Program-made: the position numbers and the translations under genes
Part shown: positions 1-7,819 of the stretch, piece by piece
Layout: every line of letters begins with the position of its first letter
How positions within the stretch are numbered: the first letter of the stretch is position 1
From: Pseudomonadota bacterium
GTDB lineage: Bacteria; Pseudomonadota; Alphaproteobacteria; Sphingomonadales; Sphingomonadaceae
NCBI GenBank assembly: GCA_023390415.1
Contig: JAEWCW010000071.1
Span: 1 to 18,325 of the forward strand
Reading direction: 5' to 3'
Length of the DNA stretch: 18,325 nucleotides
Notes under the pieces: generated by a model
Seen by the model: only the letters and a program-made list of their open reading frames with translations
What the model was told of the DNA's origin: nothing
The model's database searches: none

Positions 1-30
1 TGTTATAGGACGCCGCCGACCGGCGGCCCG

Positions 31-115
31 GCGGGCGTGGCGGAACTGGTAGACGCGCTGGATTTAGGTTCCAGTATCGAAAGATGTGGGGGTTCGAGTC
101 CCTTCGCCCGCACCA
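31..115 (+). tRNA. tRNA-Leu(UAG)
   Basis: A class II tRNA with the CCA end encoded. The acceptor arms GCGGGCG (31-37) and CGCCCGC (105-111) pair fully, followed by discriminator A and CCA. The anticodon stem CTGGA/TCCAG encloses the loop TTTAGGT, giving anticodon TAG, which reads CUN leucine codons. A long variable arm (around TATCGAAAGATGT) and the T loop GGTTCGAGTCC are present, as expected for tRNA-Leu. A TTATAG-like -10 element lies at positions 3-8, and a 7-bp palindrome (12-18/21-27) lies between it and the tRNA; any -35 would be outside the window. No terminator separates it from tig 59 bases downstream. Confidence 0.97.
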
Positions 116-174
116 GCTTCCGCCGGCTTCGTGCGCCACCCGACGCCGTTACCCAGAGATAGTGAAGGCTTGAA

Positions 175-1728
175 ATGCAGACTGTCGAGACGTTGAACGA
201 GGGCCTGAAGCGCGCCTACCGCATCACCATCGAGGCGAAGGACATCGACGCCCGCGTCGACCAGGAGCTGAAGTCCGTCGCGCCCCAGGTGCGCATGCCC
301 GGCTTCCGCCCCGGCAAGGTGCCCGCCAACCTCATCCGCAAGATGCACGGGCCTGCGCTCGAGCAGCAGGCACTCGAGAGCGCCATTCAGGACGGCGTCC
401 AGAAGCTGATGGCCGACAACCAGCTCCGCCCGGCGATGCAGCCGAGCGTCGAGCTGGAGGAGCATGCGCCCGGCAAGGACGCGGTGGTCAAGGTGGAGCT
501 CGAGACGCTTCCCGACCTTCCCGAGCCGAAGATCGAGGATCTGAAGCTCGAGCGCTATGCGGTCGAGCCGTCGGACGCCGAGATCGACGAGGCGCTCGGC
601 CGAATCGCCGAGGGCCAGAAGAGCTTCGATCCGGCGCCGGCCAAGCATGCCGCGAAGATCGGCGACCAGGTGATCATCGACTTCGAGGGCAGCATCGACG
701 GCACCCCCTTTGCCGGCGGCAAGGGCGAGGGCATGGCGGTCGAGCTCGGCTCGGGCCGGCTGATCCCGGGCTTCGAGGACCAGCTCGTCGGCGCCAAGGC
801 GAACGAGCAGCGCACGCTCAAGGTGCGCTTCCCGGACGATTACAATGTCGAGGACCTGAAGGGCCGCGACGCCGAGTTCGCGGTCACCGTCAACGAGGTG
901 CAGACCCCGAAGGAGACCAAGCTCGACGACGATTTCGCCAAGGCGATGGGTCTCGAGGGCATCGACCAGCTTCGCGAGCTGATCAAGGGCCAGCTCGCGC
1001 AGGAGCTGAACGGCCTCATCCGCACGCACATGAAGCGCCAGCTTCTCGACGCGCTGGCCGAGCGCCACGATTTTGCGGTGCCGCCGTCCATGGTCGACGC
1101 CGAGTTCGACCAGATCTGGCAGCAGCTCGAGCATGAGGCGAGCCACGAGGCCGATCCCGAGGCCGCGCGCGCCGAGATGGAAAAGGAGCGCGACGATTAT
1201 CGCCGCATCGCCGAGCGCCGCGTGCGGCTTGGCCTGCTTCTCTCGGACATCGGCCAGAAGAACGGCATCGAGGTCAGCAATCAGGAGATGAACCGTCTGG
1301 TTGCCCAGGCCGCGCAGCAATATCGCCCCGAGGACCGGCAGAAGTTCGCCCAGTACATCCAGCAGACGCCGATGGCGGCAGCCCAGCTTCGCGCCCCGCT
1401 CTACGAGGACAAGGTCGTCGACTTCCTGTTCGAGCGCGCCGAGGTGAGCGATCGTCCGGCGACCCGCGACGAGCTCCAGCACGCGATCGAGGCCGAGGAA
1501 GGCCATGTCCACGGCCCGGGCTGCGGCCACGACCATGCCGAGGAGAAGCCGAAGAAGAAGGCCGCTCCGAAGAAGGCCAAGGCCGCTGACGCTGCGCCCG
1601 CCGAGGCTGCCGAAGCCGCTGAGAAGCCGGCGAAGAAGGCCAAGGCCAAGAAGGCCGACGACGCGCCTGCAGCCGAGGAGGCCCCGGCCCCCAAGAAGGC
1701 TGCTGCCAAGAAGCCGAAGAAGGCGTAA
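175..1728 (+). CDS. tig: Trigger factor, ribosome-associated chaperone and peptidyl-prolyl isomerase
   Basis: Trigger factor binds the ribosome exit tunnel and shields nascent chains in the cytoplasm. The 517-residue product has the N-terminal ribosome-docking signature GFRPGKVP (residues 43-50), an FKBP-type isomerase domain at about 161-243 (starting KIGDQVIIDFEG, with LIPGFEDQLVG), and a helical C-terminal chaperone domain to about 440. The start is supported by GAAGG six bases upstream of the ATG. It is longer than the about 430 residues of the E. coli protein because of a tail: a His/Cys-rich segment (443-456, HVHGPGCGHDH) followed by about 60 residues of Lys/Ala/Pro repeats resembling histone H1 tails. 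The gene follows tRNA-Leu and is closely followed by a glycosyltransferase rather than by clpP. Confidence 0.97.
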   Translation: MQTVETLNEGLKRAYRITIEAKDIDARVDQELKSVAPQVRMPGFRPGKVPANLIRKMHGPALEQQALESAIQDGVQKLMADNQLRPAMQPSVELEEHAPGKDAVVKVELETLPDLPEPKIEDLKLERYAVEPSDAEIDEALGRIAEGQKSFDPAPAKHAAKIGDQVIIDFEGSIDGTPFAGGKGEGMAVELGSGRLIPGFEDQLVGAKANEQRTLKVRFPDDYNVEDLKGRDAEFAVTVNEVQTPKETKLDDDFAKAMGLEGIDQLRELIKGQLAQELNGLIRTHMKRQLLDALAERHDFAVPPSMVDAEFDQIWQQLEHEASHEADPEAARAEMEKERDDYRRIAERRVRLGLLLSDIGQKNGIEVSNQEMNRLVAQAAQQYRPEDRQKFAQYIQQTPMAAAQLRAPLYEDKVVDFLFERAEVSDRPATRDELQHAIEAEEGHVHGPGCGHDHAEEKPKKKAAPKKAKAADAAPAEAAEAAEKPAKKAKAKKADDAPAAEEAPAPKKAAAKKPKKA

Positions 1729-1750
1729 GCCTCCGCTTCAGGGGGTTTGC

Positions 1751-2716
1751 GTGGGGTCTGATCTGATCGAGCAGAGGGGGCAGGGCGGCGGGCCGCGGAT
1801 TGCGGTGCTTCTGCCCTGCTACAACGAAGAGGCGGCGGTCGCGCAGACCGTCGCCGGCTTCCGCGCGGCGCTGCCTTCGGCCGAAATCTACGTCTACGAC
1901 AACAATTCGAGCGACCGCACCGCCGAAGTGGCGGCGGCCGCCGGCGCCATCGTCCGCACCGCGCGGATGCAGGGCAAGGGCCATGTCGTCCGCCGGATGT
2001 TCGCCGACGTCGAGGCGGACATCTATGTGATGGCCGACGGCGATTCGACCTATGACGCGGCAGCCGCGCCCGCTTTGGTCGCGAAGCTCGTCGACGAACA
2101 GCTCGACATGGTCGTCGGCGCCCGCAAGTCGGCGGTCGAGGAGGCCTATCGCCGTGGCCACCGGCTCGGCAACCGGCTGTTCACCGGCCTGCTCGCGAGG
2201 CTGTTCGGGCGCTCGTTCAGCGACATCTTCTCCGGCTACCGGGTCTTCTCGCGGCGCTTCGCCAAGAGCTTCCCGGCGCTCTCGCGCGGCTTCGAGACCG
2301 AAACCGAGATCTCCGTCCACGCGCTCGAGCTGGTGATGCCGGTCGGCGAGGTGATGACCGCCTATGGCGCGCGGCCTGAAGGCTCGCAGTCGAAGCTCTC
2401 CACCTATCGCGACGGCTGGCGGATCATGCGCACGATCCTCCACCTCTACCGGATCGAGCGGCCGATCCTCTTCTACGGCGCCTTCAGCCTGCTCCTTGCG
2501 CTCGCCGCGATCATCCTCGCCGTTCCGTTGGTCATCACCTATATCGACACCGGCCTGGTGCCGCGCTTCCCGACGGCGATCCTGGCCACCGGCCTGATGA
2601 TCCTCGCCTCTCTGAGCTTCTTCTCCGGCCTTATCCTCGACACGGTGGTGCGCGGCCGGCGCGAGGTTCGGCGCCTCCATTATTTGAGCTTTCCGGCACC
2701 CGGCGCCGAGCGCTGA
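1751..2716 (+). CDS. Family 2 glycosyltransferase with two C-terminal membrane helices (polyprenyl-phosphate sugar transferase type)
   Basis: A GT-A fold glycosyltransferase of about 321 residues. The N-terminus has LLPCYNEE (20-27), then DNNSSD (50-55) and the metal/nucleotide-sugar motif DGD (96-98) in MADGDST. Two hydrophobic helices lie near the C-terminus (about 239-265 and 275-300). Length and layout match the GtrB/ArnC/dolichol-phosphate-mannose-synthase group, which move a sugar from a nucleotide onto a lipid-phosphate carrier at the inner membrane; the sugar cannot be told. The start is GTG 1751, preceded by AGGGGG (1740-1745) with five bases of spacing; the reading frame stays open far upstream into tig, but that part is a shadow of tig. 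It begins 22 bases after tig and is probably co-transcribed with tig and the GH43 gene. Confidence 0.85.
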   Translation: MGSDLIEQRGQGGGPRIAVLLPCYNEEAAVAQTVAGFRAALPSAEIYVYDNNSSDRTAEVAAAAGAIVRTARMQGKGHVVRRMFADVEADIYVMADGDSTYDAAAAPALVAKLVDEQLDMVVGARKSAVEEAYRRGHRLGNRLFTGLLARLFGRSFSDIFSGYRVFSRRFAKSFPALSRGFETETEISVHALELVMPVGEVMTAYGARPEGSQSKLSTYRDGWRIMRTILHLYRIERPILFYGAFSLLLALAAIILAVPLVITYIDTGLVPRFPTAILATGLMILASLSFFSGLILDTVVRGRREVRRLHYLSFPAPGAER

Positions 2717-2731
2717 GCGTTGAGCCAGGCG

Positions 2732-3850
2732 ATGCGTCCCTTCCTCACGCTCGCCGCAATCGCCGCCATCCTGTTCGGATCGAGCGCCGCAGCCGCGCAG
2801 CAATGCCCGGGCCGGTCGGGGGAGGGCGTCTCGCGCGCCCGGCTCGGAGTCGGTGGGCCGCATCGGCTGCTCGATTACAATTTCCCCGATCCGTTCGTCG
2901 CCCGCTTCGGGCGCAATCATTATGCCTATGCCACCGGCAACCAGGTGGGCGGCGGGCAGATGAACGTGCAGATGGTGCGCTCGCGCGATCTCACCCGCTG
3001 GTCGGCGCCGGTCGAGGCGCTTCCGGCCGCGAACCTGCCCGCCTGGGTCGACCGCCGCCACCCGCAGGTCTGGGCACCCGAGGTCTTCCGGATCGGGCCG
3101 CGCTACGTGCTCTATTTCAACGCCCGCCACGCGACGCTGACCCGGACGGAGACACCGCCCGGCGGACCGCACATTCTCCAGCGCCAATGTATCGGCGCTG
3201 CGGTGGCCGACCGTCCGGAGGGACCGTTCACCGGGATCGGCACGCCGCTCGTCTGCAACGAGCATGAGGCGGGCGCGATCGACGCCCATGTCTTCCGCGA
3301 CGGCGACAGCCTCTATCTCTATTACAAGCAGGACGGGAATTGCTGCGGGCCGGGCTCCGCCATCTATGCGGTCGGCCTGAGCGCCGACGGGCTCGCCGCG
3401 CTCGGCCCGCACCAGCTGCTCGTCGCGAACGACGATTCGCCGGGCCCCGAGGACGATTGGGAATGGCGGGTGGTCGAAGCGCCGACCATGATCCGCCGCG
3501 GCACTTCCTATTACCTCTTCTATTCCGGCAATTTCTTCGGGAACCGCAATTATGCAGTCGGCTATCTCACCTGCGCGAGCCCGCGCGGGCCCTGCACCGA
3601 TCCCGGCGAAAATCCGATCCTGCGCTCCCACGAGGGCTCGCCGCTGATCGGCCCGGGCCATCAGGACATATTGGAGGAAAGCGGGCGAAGCCTCGTCTTC
3701 TTCCACGGCTGGAACGCCGATCCGGACGGGCGGGAGCAGCCGGGCGTCCACAAGCGCTGTCTCTATGTGAGCAGGCTGCGCTGGTTGCCGACAGAATCGG
3801 GCGGCGTGCGCCCGGTCATCGACGGGGGCGGGCCCGCCGCGCGGCAATAA
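2732..3850 (+). CDS. Secreted glycoside hydrolase of GH43 type (five-bladed beta-propeller)
   Basis: A predicted exported protein of 372 residues with a signal peptide (about residues 1-22, ending Ala-Ala-Ala before Gln-Gln). The fold markers are those of GH43 arabinosidases/xylosidases: Asp53 in NFPDPFV (candidate catalytic base), WAPEVF, Asp184 in GAIDAH (candidate pKa-modulating Asp), Glu249 in VVEAPTM (candidate acid), and a late GPGHQDIL motif. Family knowledge suggests action on arabinan- or xylan-type side chains; the actual substrate is not readable. Eight cysteines are spread through the mature part, including a Cys-Cys pair, which fits disulfides in an exported protein. The ATG at 2732 puts the signal peptide at the N-terminus; a TTG at 2720 is an alternative adding four residues. 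It lies 15 bases after the glycosyltransferase and upstream of a TonB-dependent receptor. Confidence 0.8.
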   Translation: MRPFLTLAAIAAILFGSSAAAAQQCPGRSGEGVSRARLGVGGPHRLLDYNFPDPFVARFGRNHYAYATGNQVGGGQMNVQMVRSRDLTRWSAPVEALPAANLPAWVDRRHPQVWAPEVFRIGPRYVLYFNARHATLTRTETPPGGPHILQRQCIGAAVADRPEGPFTGIGTPLVCNEHEAGAIDAHVFRDGDSLYLYYKQDGNCCGPGSAIYAVGLSADGLAALGPHQLLVANDDSPGPEDDWEWRVVEAPTMIRRGTSYYLFYSGNFFGNRNYAVGYLTCASPRGPCTDPGENPILRSHEGSPLIGPGHQDILEESGRSLVFFHGWNADPDGREQPGVHKRCLYVSRLRWLPTESGGVRPVIDGGGPAARQ

Positions 3851-3885
3851 CCGCCTGCCTGCTCTTGTTACTGCTTTGCAACGAC

Positions 3886-3920
3886 GCGCCCAAAAAGGGG
3901 CGCCCCCGCCGATTTTATTT
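3886..3920 (+). terminator. Possible weak terminator after the tig-GT-GH43 genes
   Basis: A perfect 6-bp stem GCGCCC (3886-3891) / GGGCGC (3898-3903) around an AAAAAG loop lies 35 bases after the GH43 stop, followed after eight bases by GATTTTATTT. The delayed T-run makes this a weak intrinsic terminator at best. A second hairpin, CGCGTG-CAG-CACGCG (3921-3935), follows directly. Confidence 0.35.
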
Positions 3921-4005
3921 CGCGTGCAGCACGCGGTGACTTACTATCCGTTCCCGGAAGCCGCCGCGCTGCCTGCTGGCGGCGAACCTGATTGAGAGGC
4001 TTCTT

Positions 4006-6807
4006 ATGATCGCCGTCTCGCGCACCTTCCGCTTCACCAGCGCCACCTTCGCCCTTGCCGCAGCGCTCGCAGCCGCCGGCCCGGCCCAGGCCCAGCCGGA
4101 CACGGTGCCGCCCGATCAGCCCGCCGCGGGAAGCGACAGCAATCCGATCGTCGTCACCGGATCGAGGATCCGCCGCGATCCGCTCGACCAGGACCAGCCC
4201 GTCGTCTTCCTGGACCGCGAAGAGATGGACCGGACCGGCCTCTCCAACGCTGCCGAGATCATCCAGCGCCTGCCCAGCTCCGGCGGCGGCCTCAACACGC
4301 GCTTCAACAATAGCGGCAATTTCGGGAACCCGCCCGACGGCGGCGGAGTCGGCGCCGGCGCGGCCGAGGTCGATCTCCGCTATCTCGGCTCGCGTCGCGT
4401 GCTCGTCCTCGTCGACGGCCTCCGTTACGTGAACGGCGCCTCCGCGTCGGGCGTTCCGGGCTCGACCGACCTCAACTCGATCCCGGAAGCGATGATCGAC
4501 CGGATCGAGGTGCTTCAGGCCGGCGCGAGCGCGATCTACGGATCGGACGCGATCGCCGGCGTCGTCAACATCATCACCCGCCGCCAGCAGGACGGGCTCC
4601 AGGCCTCGATGCAGCTCGGGATCATGAACGAGGGCGACGGCAACCTGCAAAACTACCAGCTGAGCTACGGCCTCGGCGACAGCGACAGCCCGCTGAGGAT
4701 CGTGGTGGGCGGCAATTACGTGCGCCAGGATCTGATCAGCTCGGGCCACCGCGACATCTCGCAATTCCCGACTCCGGGGGCGACCGCTTGCGACAGCTCG
4801 TGCAGCTCGGGCACGCCGAACGGACGCTTCATCGTGCTCGGCCAGGACCTGACCCTGCGCGCACCGGTGCTGACCGGCCGGCCGACCCTGGCCGACTATC
4901 GGCCGTTCACGACCCCGGACCGCTTCAATTTCGCGCCCTTCAACTTCATCCAGATCCCCCTGGAGCGCTGGGGCGTGTTCGGAACCGCCACCTACGAGCT
5001 CGCCGACAATGTCGATCTGACGGCGCGCGCCATCTACAACAGGCGCGAATCGCGGAACCAGGCAGCGCCGCTGCCGCTGTTCGTCGGCCCCGATGCCGGC
5101 AACGGCAATCTGCTCGACACGATCGTCATCCACTCGACCAACCCGTTCAATCCGTTCGGGGTCACGCTCGACGCGACCAACTATGCGTTCATCGGCCGCC
5201 GGTTCGTCGAGAATGGGCCGCGCCGCTACAACCAGGAGGTCGACACTTATTATGGCGCGCTGACCCTCGACGGGTCGTTCGACATGGGCGGCAGCGAGTG
5301 GTTCTGGGACCTGAACGGCGTCTGGGGCGAGAACCGCGCCCGCCAGACGATGCTCGGCAACGTCCATGCCGGGAACCTCGCCCGGGCCCTGGGCCCGCTC
5401 GCGAACTGCACGGGCGGCTGCGTGCCGTTCAACATCTTCGGCGGCCAGGGATCGATCACGCCGGCGATGATCGACTATGTGACCTTCGTCCAGCGCGATC
5501 GCTCCGAGCAGGAGCTGTGGGACGTCTCGCTCAACGTCTCGGGCAATCTCTTCAACCTGCCCGGCGGGCCGGTCGGGATCGCCTTCGGGCTCGAGCATCG
5601 CGACCAGCAAGGCCGGTTCGATCCCGATCCGGTGGTCGCGGCTGGTCTCGGCTCGGACATTCCGGCGCTGCCCACCGGCGGCGGCTACAATGTCGACGAG
5701 GCCTATGCCGAGCTGCGTCTGCCGCTGCTCAGCGACACGCCCTTCTTCCACCGGCTCGAACTGTCCGGCGCGGCCCGTTATTCCGATTACTCGACGTCGG
5801 GCTCGTCGACCACGTTCAGCGCCGGCGTCAACTGGCAGCCGATCGAGGACCTGCTGTTCCGCGGCTCCTGGGCGGAGGGCTTCCGGGCGCCGTCGATCGG
5901 CGAATTGTTCGGAACGCCGTCGCGCTTCGACCAGGATCTCGTCGATCCCTGCTCGGCGGTCGGCGGCCAGATCCCGGCGGCGGTGCGGGCGAACTGCATC
6001 GCCGACGGTGTCCCGGCCAACGGCAGCTACGTCCAGGCCAATCCGCAGCTTCCGGTCGTCACCGGCGGCAACGACCAGCTCGATCCGGAGACGTCGGAAA
6101 GCTGGGGCTTCGGCGCGGTCTGGCGGCCGAGCTTCATGCCGCGCCTGTCGCTCGAGGCCAATTATTTCGACATTCGGGTGGACGGCGCGATTGCCTCGAT
6201 CGACGCCGAGGTGCTGCTCAACCGCTGCGCACAGGCGGGTGACGCGCTGAGCTGCGCGGCGATCGACCGCACCGCCTCGGGCGCAATCTCGCAGATCCGC
6301 GGGACGCTCCAGAATATCGCGTCGATCGAGACCAATGGGATCGACGCGACGCTCAACTGGCGCGGGCCGGAGACCGGCGCCGGTCGCTTCGGTCTCTATC
6401 TCAGCGGTACCCGGCTGCTCAATTACACGGTCACGGTGCCCGCCACGAACGGGGTCACGCGGATCGAGCGCGAGGGCACCGAGCAGGGCAGCCCCGACCA
6501 GGCCTTCCCACGCTGGAAGGGCACGGGGGTGCTCGATTGGAGCCTGGGTGATTTCGCAGCCTCGCTCACCGGCCGCTATATCGGCTCGGTCGAGGAGGCG
6601 AACGGCAATCGGATGGATTCGACCTTCTACACCGACATTCAGCTGCGCTGGACGATCGGCGAGGGCTTCGGCTTCGCGCTCGGGGCCAACAATTTGTTCA
6701 ACGTCGATCCGCCGGACTGCTTCACCTGCGGTCTCAACAATATGGACCCGACCACCTACGACGTCCCGGGCACCTTCTTCTATGCCCGGGCGACGCTTCG
6801 GATGTAA
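4006..6807 (+). CDS. TonB-dependent outer-membrane receptor
   Basis: A 933-residue outer-membrane transporter that takes up large substrates using energy from TonB-ExbBD. A signal peptide covers about residues 1-30, ending Ala-Gln-Ala. The mature N-terminus carries a VVTGSRI motif (49-55), often seen at the start of sphingomonad receptors, then the plug domain (about 60-200, with VLVLVDGLRYVNG and the plug motif GASAIYGSDAIAGVVNIITRR). The rest is a 22-strand-barrel-type sequence with receptor motifs such as PFNIFGG, WAEGFRAPSIGELFG and LDPETSESWGFGAVWRP, ending with a strand YARATLRM. Ten cysteines occur in close pairs (for example ACDSSC, NCTGGC, DCFTC), probably disulfides in surface loops. 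GAGAGG six bases upstream supports the start. The nearby GH43 enzyme hints at glycan uptake, but the ligand is not known. Confidence 0.93.
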   Translation: MIAVSRTFRFTSATFALAAALAAAGPAQAQPDTVPPDQPAAGSDSNPIVVTGSRIRRDPLDQDQPVVFLDREEMDRTGLSNAAEIIQRLPSSGGGLNTRFNNSGNFGNPPDGGGVGAGAAEVDLRYLGSRRVLVLVDGLRYVNGASASGVPGSTDLNSIPEAMIDRIEVLQAGASAIYGSDAIAGVVNIITRRQQDGLQASMQLGIMNEGDGNLQNYQLSYGLGDSDSPLRIVVGGNYVRQDLISSGHRDISQFPTPGATACDSSCSSGTPNGRFIVLGQDLTLRAPVLTGRPTLADYRPFTTPDRFNFAPFNFIQIPLERWGVFGTATYELADNVDLTARAIYNRRESRNQAAPLPLFVGPDAGNGNLLDTIVIHSTNPFNPFGVTLDATNYAFIGRRFVENGPRRYNQEVDTYYGALTLDGSFDMGGSEWFWDLNGVWGENRARQTMLGNVHAGNLARALGPLANCTGGCVPFNIFGGQGSITPAMIDYVTFVQRDRSEQELWDVSLNVSGNLFNLPGGPVGIAFGLEHRDQQGRFDPDPVVAAGLGSDIPALPTGGGYNVDEAYAELRLPLLSDTPFFHRLELSGAARYSDYSTSGSSTTFSAGVNWQPIEDLLFRGSWAEGFRAPSIGELFGTPSRFDQDLVDPCSAVGGQIPAAVRANCIADGVPANGSYVQANPQLPVVTGGNDQLDPETSESWGFGAVWRPSFMPRLSLEANYFDIRVDGAIASIDAEVLLNRCAQAGDALSCAAIDRTASGAISQIRGTLQNIASIETNGIDATLNWRGPETGAGRFGLYLSGTRLLNYTVTVPATNGVTRIEREGTEQGSPDQAFPRWKGTGVLDWSLGDFAASLTGRYIGSVEEANGNRMDSTFYTDIQLRWTIGEGFGFALGANNLFNVDPPDCFTCGLNNMDPTTYDVPGTFFYARATLRM

Positions 6808-6817
6808 GTGACGCGCG

Positions 6818-6844
6818 CTCCCGCCTTCCGGGGGCGGGCGGGAG
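6818..6844 (+). promoter_or_regulatory. Inverted repeat that includes the ribosome-binding site of the cyclo-ligase gene
   Basis: CTCCCGCC (6818-6825) and GGCGGGAG (6837-6844) form a perfect 8-bp stem with an 11-base loop. The right arm contains GGGAG (6840-6844), the only good ribosome-binding site for the GTG start at 6852, so folding would hide it. No T-run follows on the plus strand. It sits 10 bases after the receptor stop codon. Confidence 0.5.
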
Positions 6845-6851
6845 CGAATGC

Positions 6852-7430
6852 GTGGACGAAGCTGGAATCGGCGAGAAGCAAAGGCTGCGGGCGGAGGCGC
6901 TGGCGCGGCGGCGGGACTTCGCCCGATCGCTGGCGCCCGAGCTTCGCGCCGAACTCGAGGCGCGCCTCGCAGACCTGGTGCTGCCGCATCTCCACGGCGC
7001 CGGAGTGATCGCCTTCTACCATCCGCTGAAGGACGAGATCAGCCCTTATGCGCTGATGGATCGGCTCGGGCCGGGCCAGCGCGCAGTGCTGCCCTGGTTC
7101 CTCGACCGCGACGCGCGGATGCTGTGGCGCGAGGCGCCGGCGGTCGAGCCGAGCCCCTGGGGCGTGCTCCAGCCGAGCGCGGAGGCCGCGGCGCTGGCGC
7201 CGGATCTCGTGCTGGTCCCGCTCGTCGCCGCCGATCGACACGGCCATCGAATCGGCCACGGCAAGGGCCATTACGACCGCGCCCTGGCGCATCTGCGCGA
7301 AGCAGGGCCGGTGCGGACGATCGGCCTCGGCTGGGAGGTCCAGCTCCTGGACGATGACATTCCTGCCGACCCGTGGGACATGGCGCTCGACTCCATCGCC
7401 ACCCCGAAGGAATTTCTGACGTGCATGTAG
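6852..7430 (+). CDS. 5-formyltetrahydrofolate cyclo-ligase
   Basis: A 192-residue cytoplasmic enzyme that turns 5-formyltetrahydrofolate plus ATP into 5,10-methenyltetrahydrofolate, returning stored folate to one-carbon metabolism. The diagnostic loop GHGKGHYDR lies at residues 135-143 (family pattern GxGxGYYDR/GHYDR), with an N-terminal basic helix (KQRLRAEALARRR) and the usual middle stretch APDLVLVPLVAADRHGHRIG. The length is normal for the family (often named fau/ygfA). The start is GTG 6852 with GGGAG seven bases upstream; no ATG near it is in frame. It overlaps the next gene by 10 bases, so the two are probably translated together. Confidence 0.93.
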   Translation: MDEAGIGEKQRLRAEALARRRDFARSLAPELRAELEARLADLVLPHLHGAGVIAFYHPLKDEISPYALMDRLGPGQRAVLPWFLDRDARMLWREAPAVEPSPWGVLQPSAEAAALAPDLVLVPLVAADRHGHRIGHGKGHYDRALAHLREAGPVRTIGLGWEVQLLDDDIPADPWDMALDSIATPKEFLTCM

Positions 7431-7639
7431 AACAGCCGAGCTGGCGCAAGCCGGCGGGAATCGCCCTCATCCTCGCCCTGATCATCGTCTGGGCCGTGAT
7501 CGTGGTCGCTGTCGCTGAAGCGATCGGCACCCTGCCGTGGCCGATCTGGGCGCTGTACTACACTGTCGCCGGGATCGTCTGGGTGCTTCCGCTGAAGCCG
7601 CTGCTGCGGTGGATGGAGACCGGCCGCTGGCGCGCGTAA
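7421..7639 (+). CDS. DUF2842 small inner-membrane protein
   Basis: A 72-residue protein with two hydrophobic helices (about 11-33 and 38-58) separated by a short GTLPWPIW turn and ending in a charged tail RWMETGRWRA. Size, layout and the WPIW...YYxxAGxxWxLPxxPLLRWM pattern match the alphaproteobacterial DUF2842 family, whose function is unknown. I chose GTG 7421, which overlaps the cyclo-ligase stop (7428-7430) and has AAGGA nine bases upstream; an ATG at 7373 in the same frame would add 16 unlike residues lying wholly inside the cyclo-ligase gene and is less likely. Confidence 0.8.
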   Translation: MHVEQPSWRKPAGIALILALIIVWAVIVVAVAEAIGTLPWPIWALYYTVAGIVWVLPLKPLLRWMETGRWRA

Positions 7640-7655
7640 GCCGCCTCAGCAACGG

Positions 7656-7686
7656 GCGCCACTTTTTTGAAATGTCAGGAAAAAAG

Positions 7687-7692
<6 letters not shown>
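7656..7692. repeat. 13-bp inverted repeat covering the 3' end of tRNA-Asp
   Basis: GCGCCACTTTTTT (7656-7668) and AAAAAAGTGGCGC (7680-7692) are perfect inverted copies around an 11-base spacer. Read on the minus strand, the right arm is the last acceptor base, discriminator and CCA of tRNA-Asp followed by CTTTTTT, so it supplies a U-run directly after the tRNA. It may act as the tRNA terminator or processing hairpin and lies 16 bases past the DUF2842 stop. Confidence 0.75.
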
Positions 7693-7763
<71 letters not shown>

Positions 7764-7777
7764 GCTTGGGTTGCCGC

Positions 7778-7806
7778 GACCTAGAAGAGCACTCTCACCC
7801 TGTCAA
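7778..7806 (-). promoter_or_regulatory. Promoter for tRNA-Asp
   Basis: On the minus strand a perfect -35 TTGACA (plus 7801-7806) is followed by exactly 17 bases and TAGGTC (plus 7778-7783) as a poor -10. Transcription would start near 7771, a few bases before the tRNA 5' end at 7763. The site fills the gap between the AI-2E gene stop and the tRNA. Confidence 0.55.
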
Positions 7807-7819
7807 GCGAGCCGCGCCA

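Noticed and set aside
1274..3847. 857-codon open frame on the minus strand, opposite tig, the glycosyltransferase and the GH43 gene
   Set aside because: It is an antisense shadow caused by high-GC codon use; its product is Arg/Ala/Pro-rich with no motif, and the plus-strand genes under it have clear family signatures.
3868..5751. 627-codon minus-strand open frame opposite the TonB receptor
   Set aside because: Low-complexity charged translation, no ribosome-binding site or motif, wholly antisense to a well-supported receptor gene.
6808..6851. 6S RNA next to the folate cyclo-ligase, as in gammaproteobacteria
   Set aside because: The gap before the gene is only 44 bases, too short for 6S RNA, and the gene after it overlaps directly.
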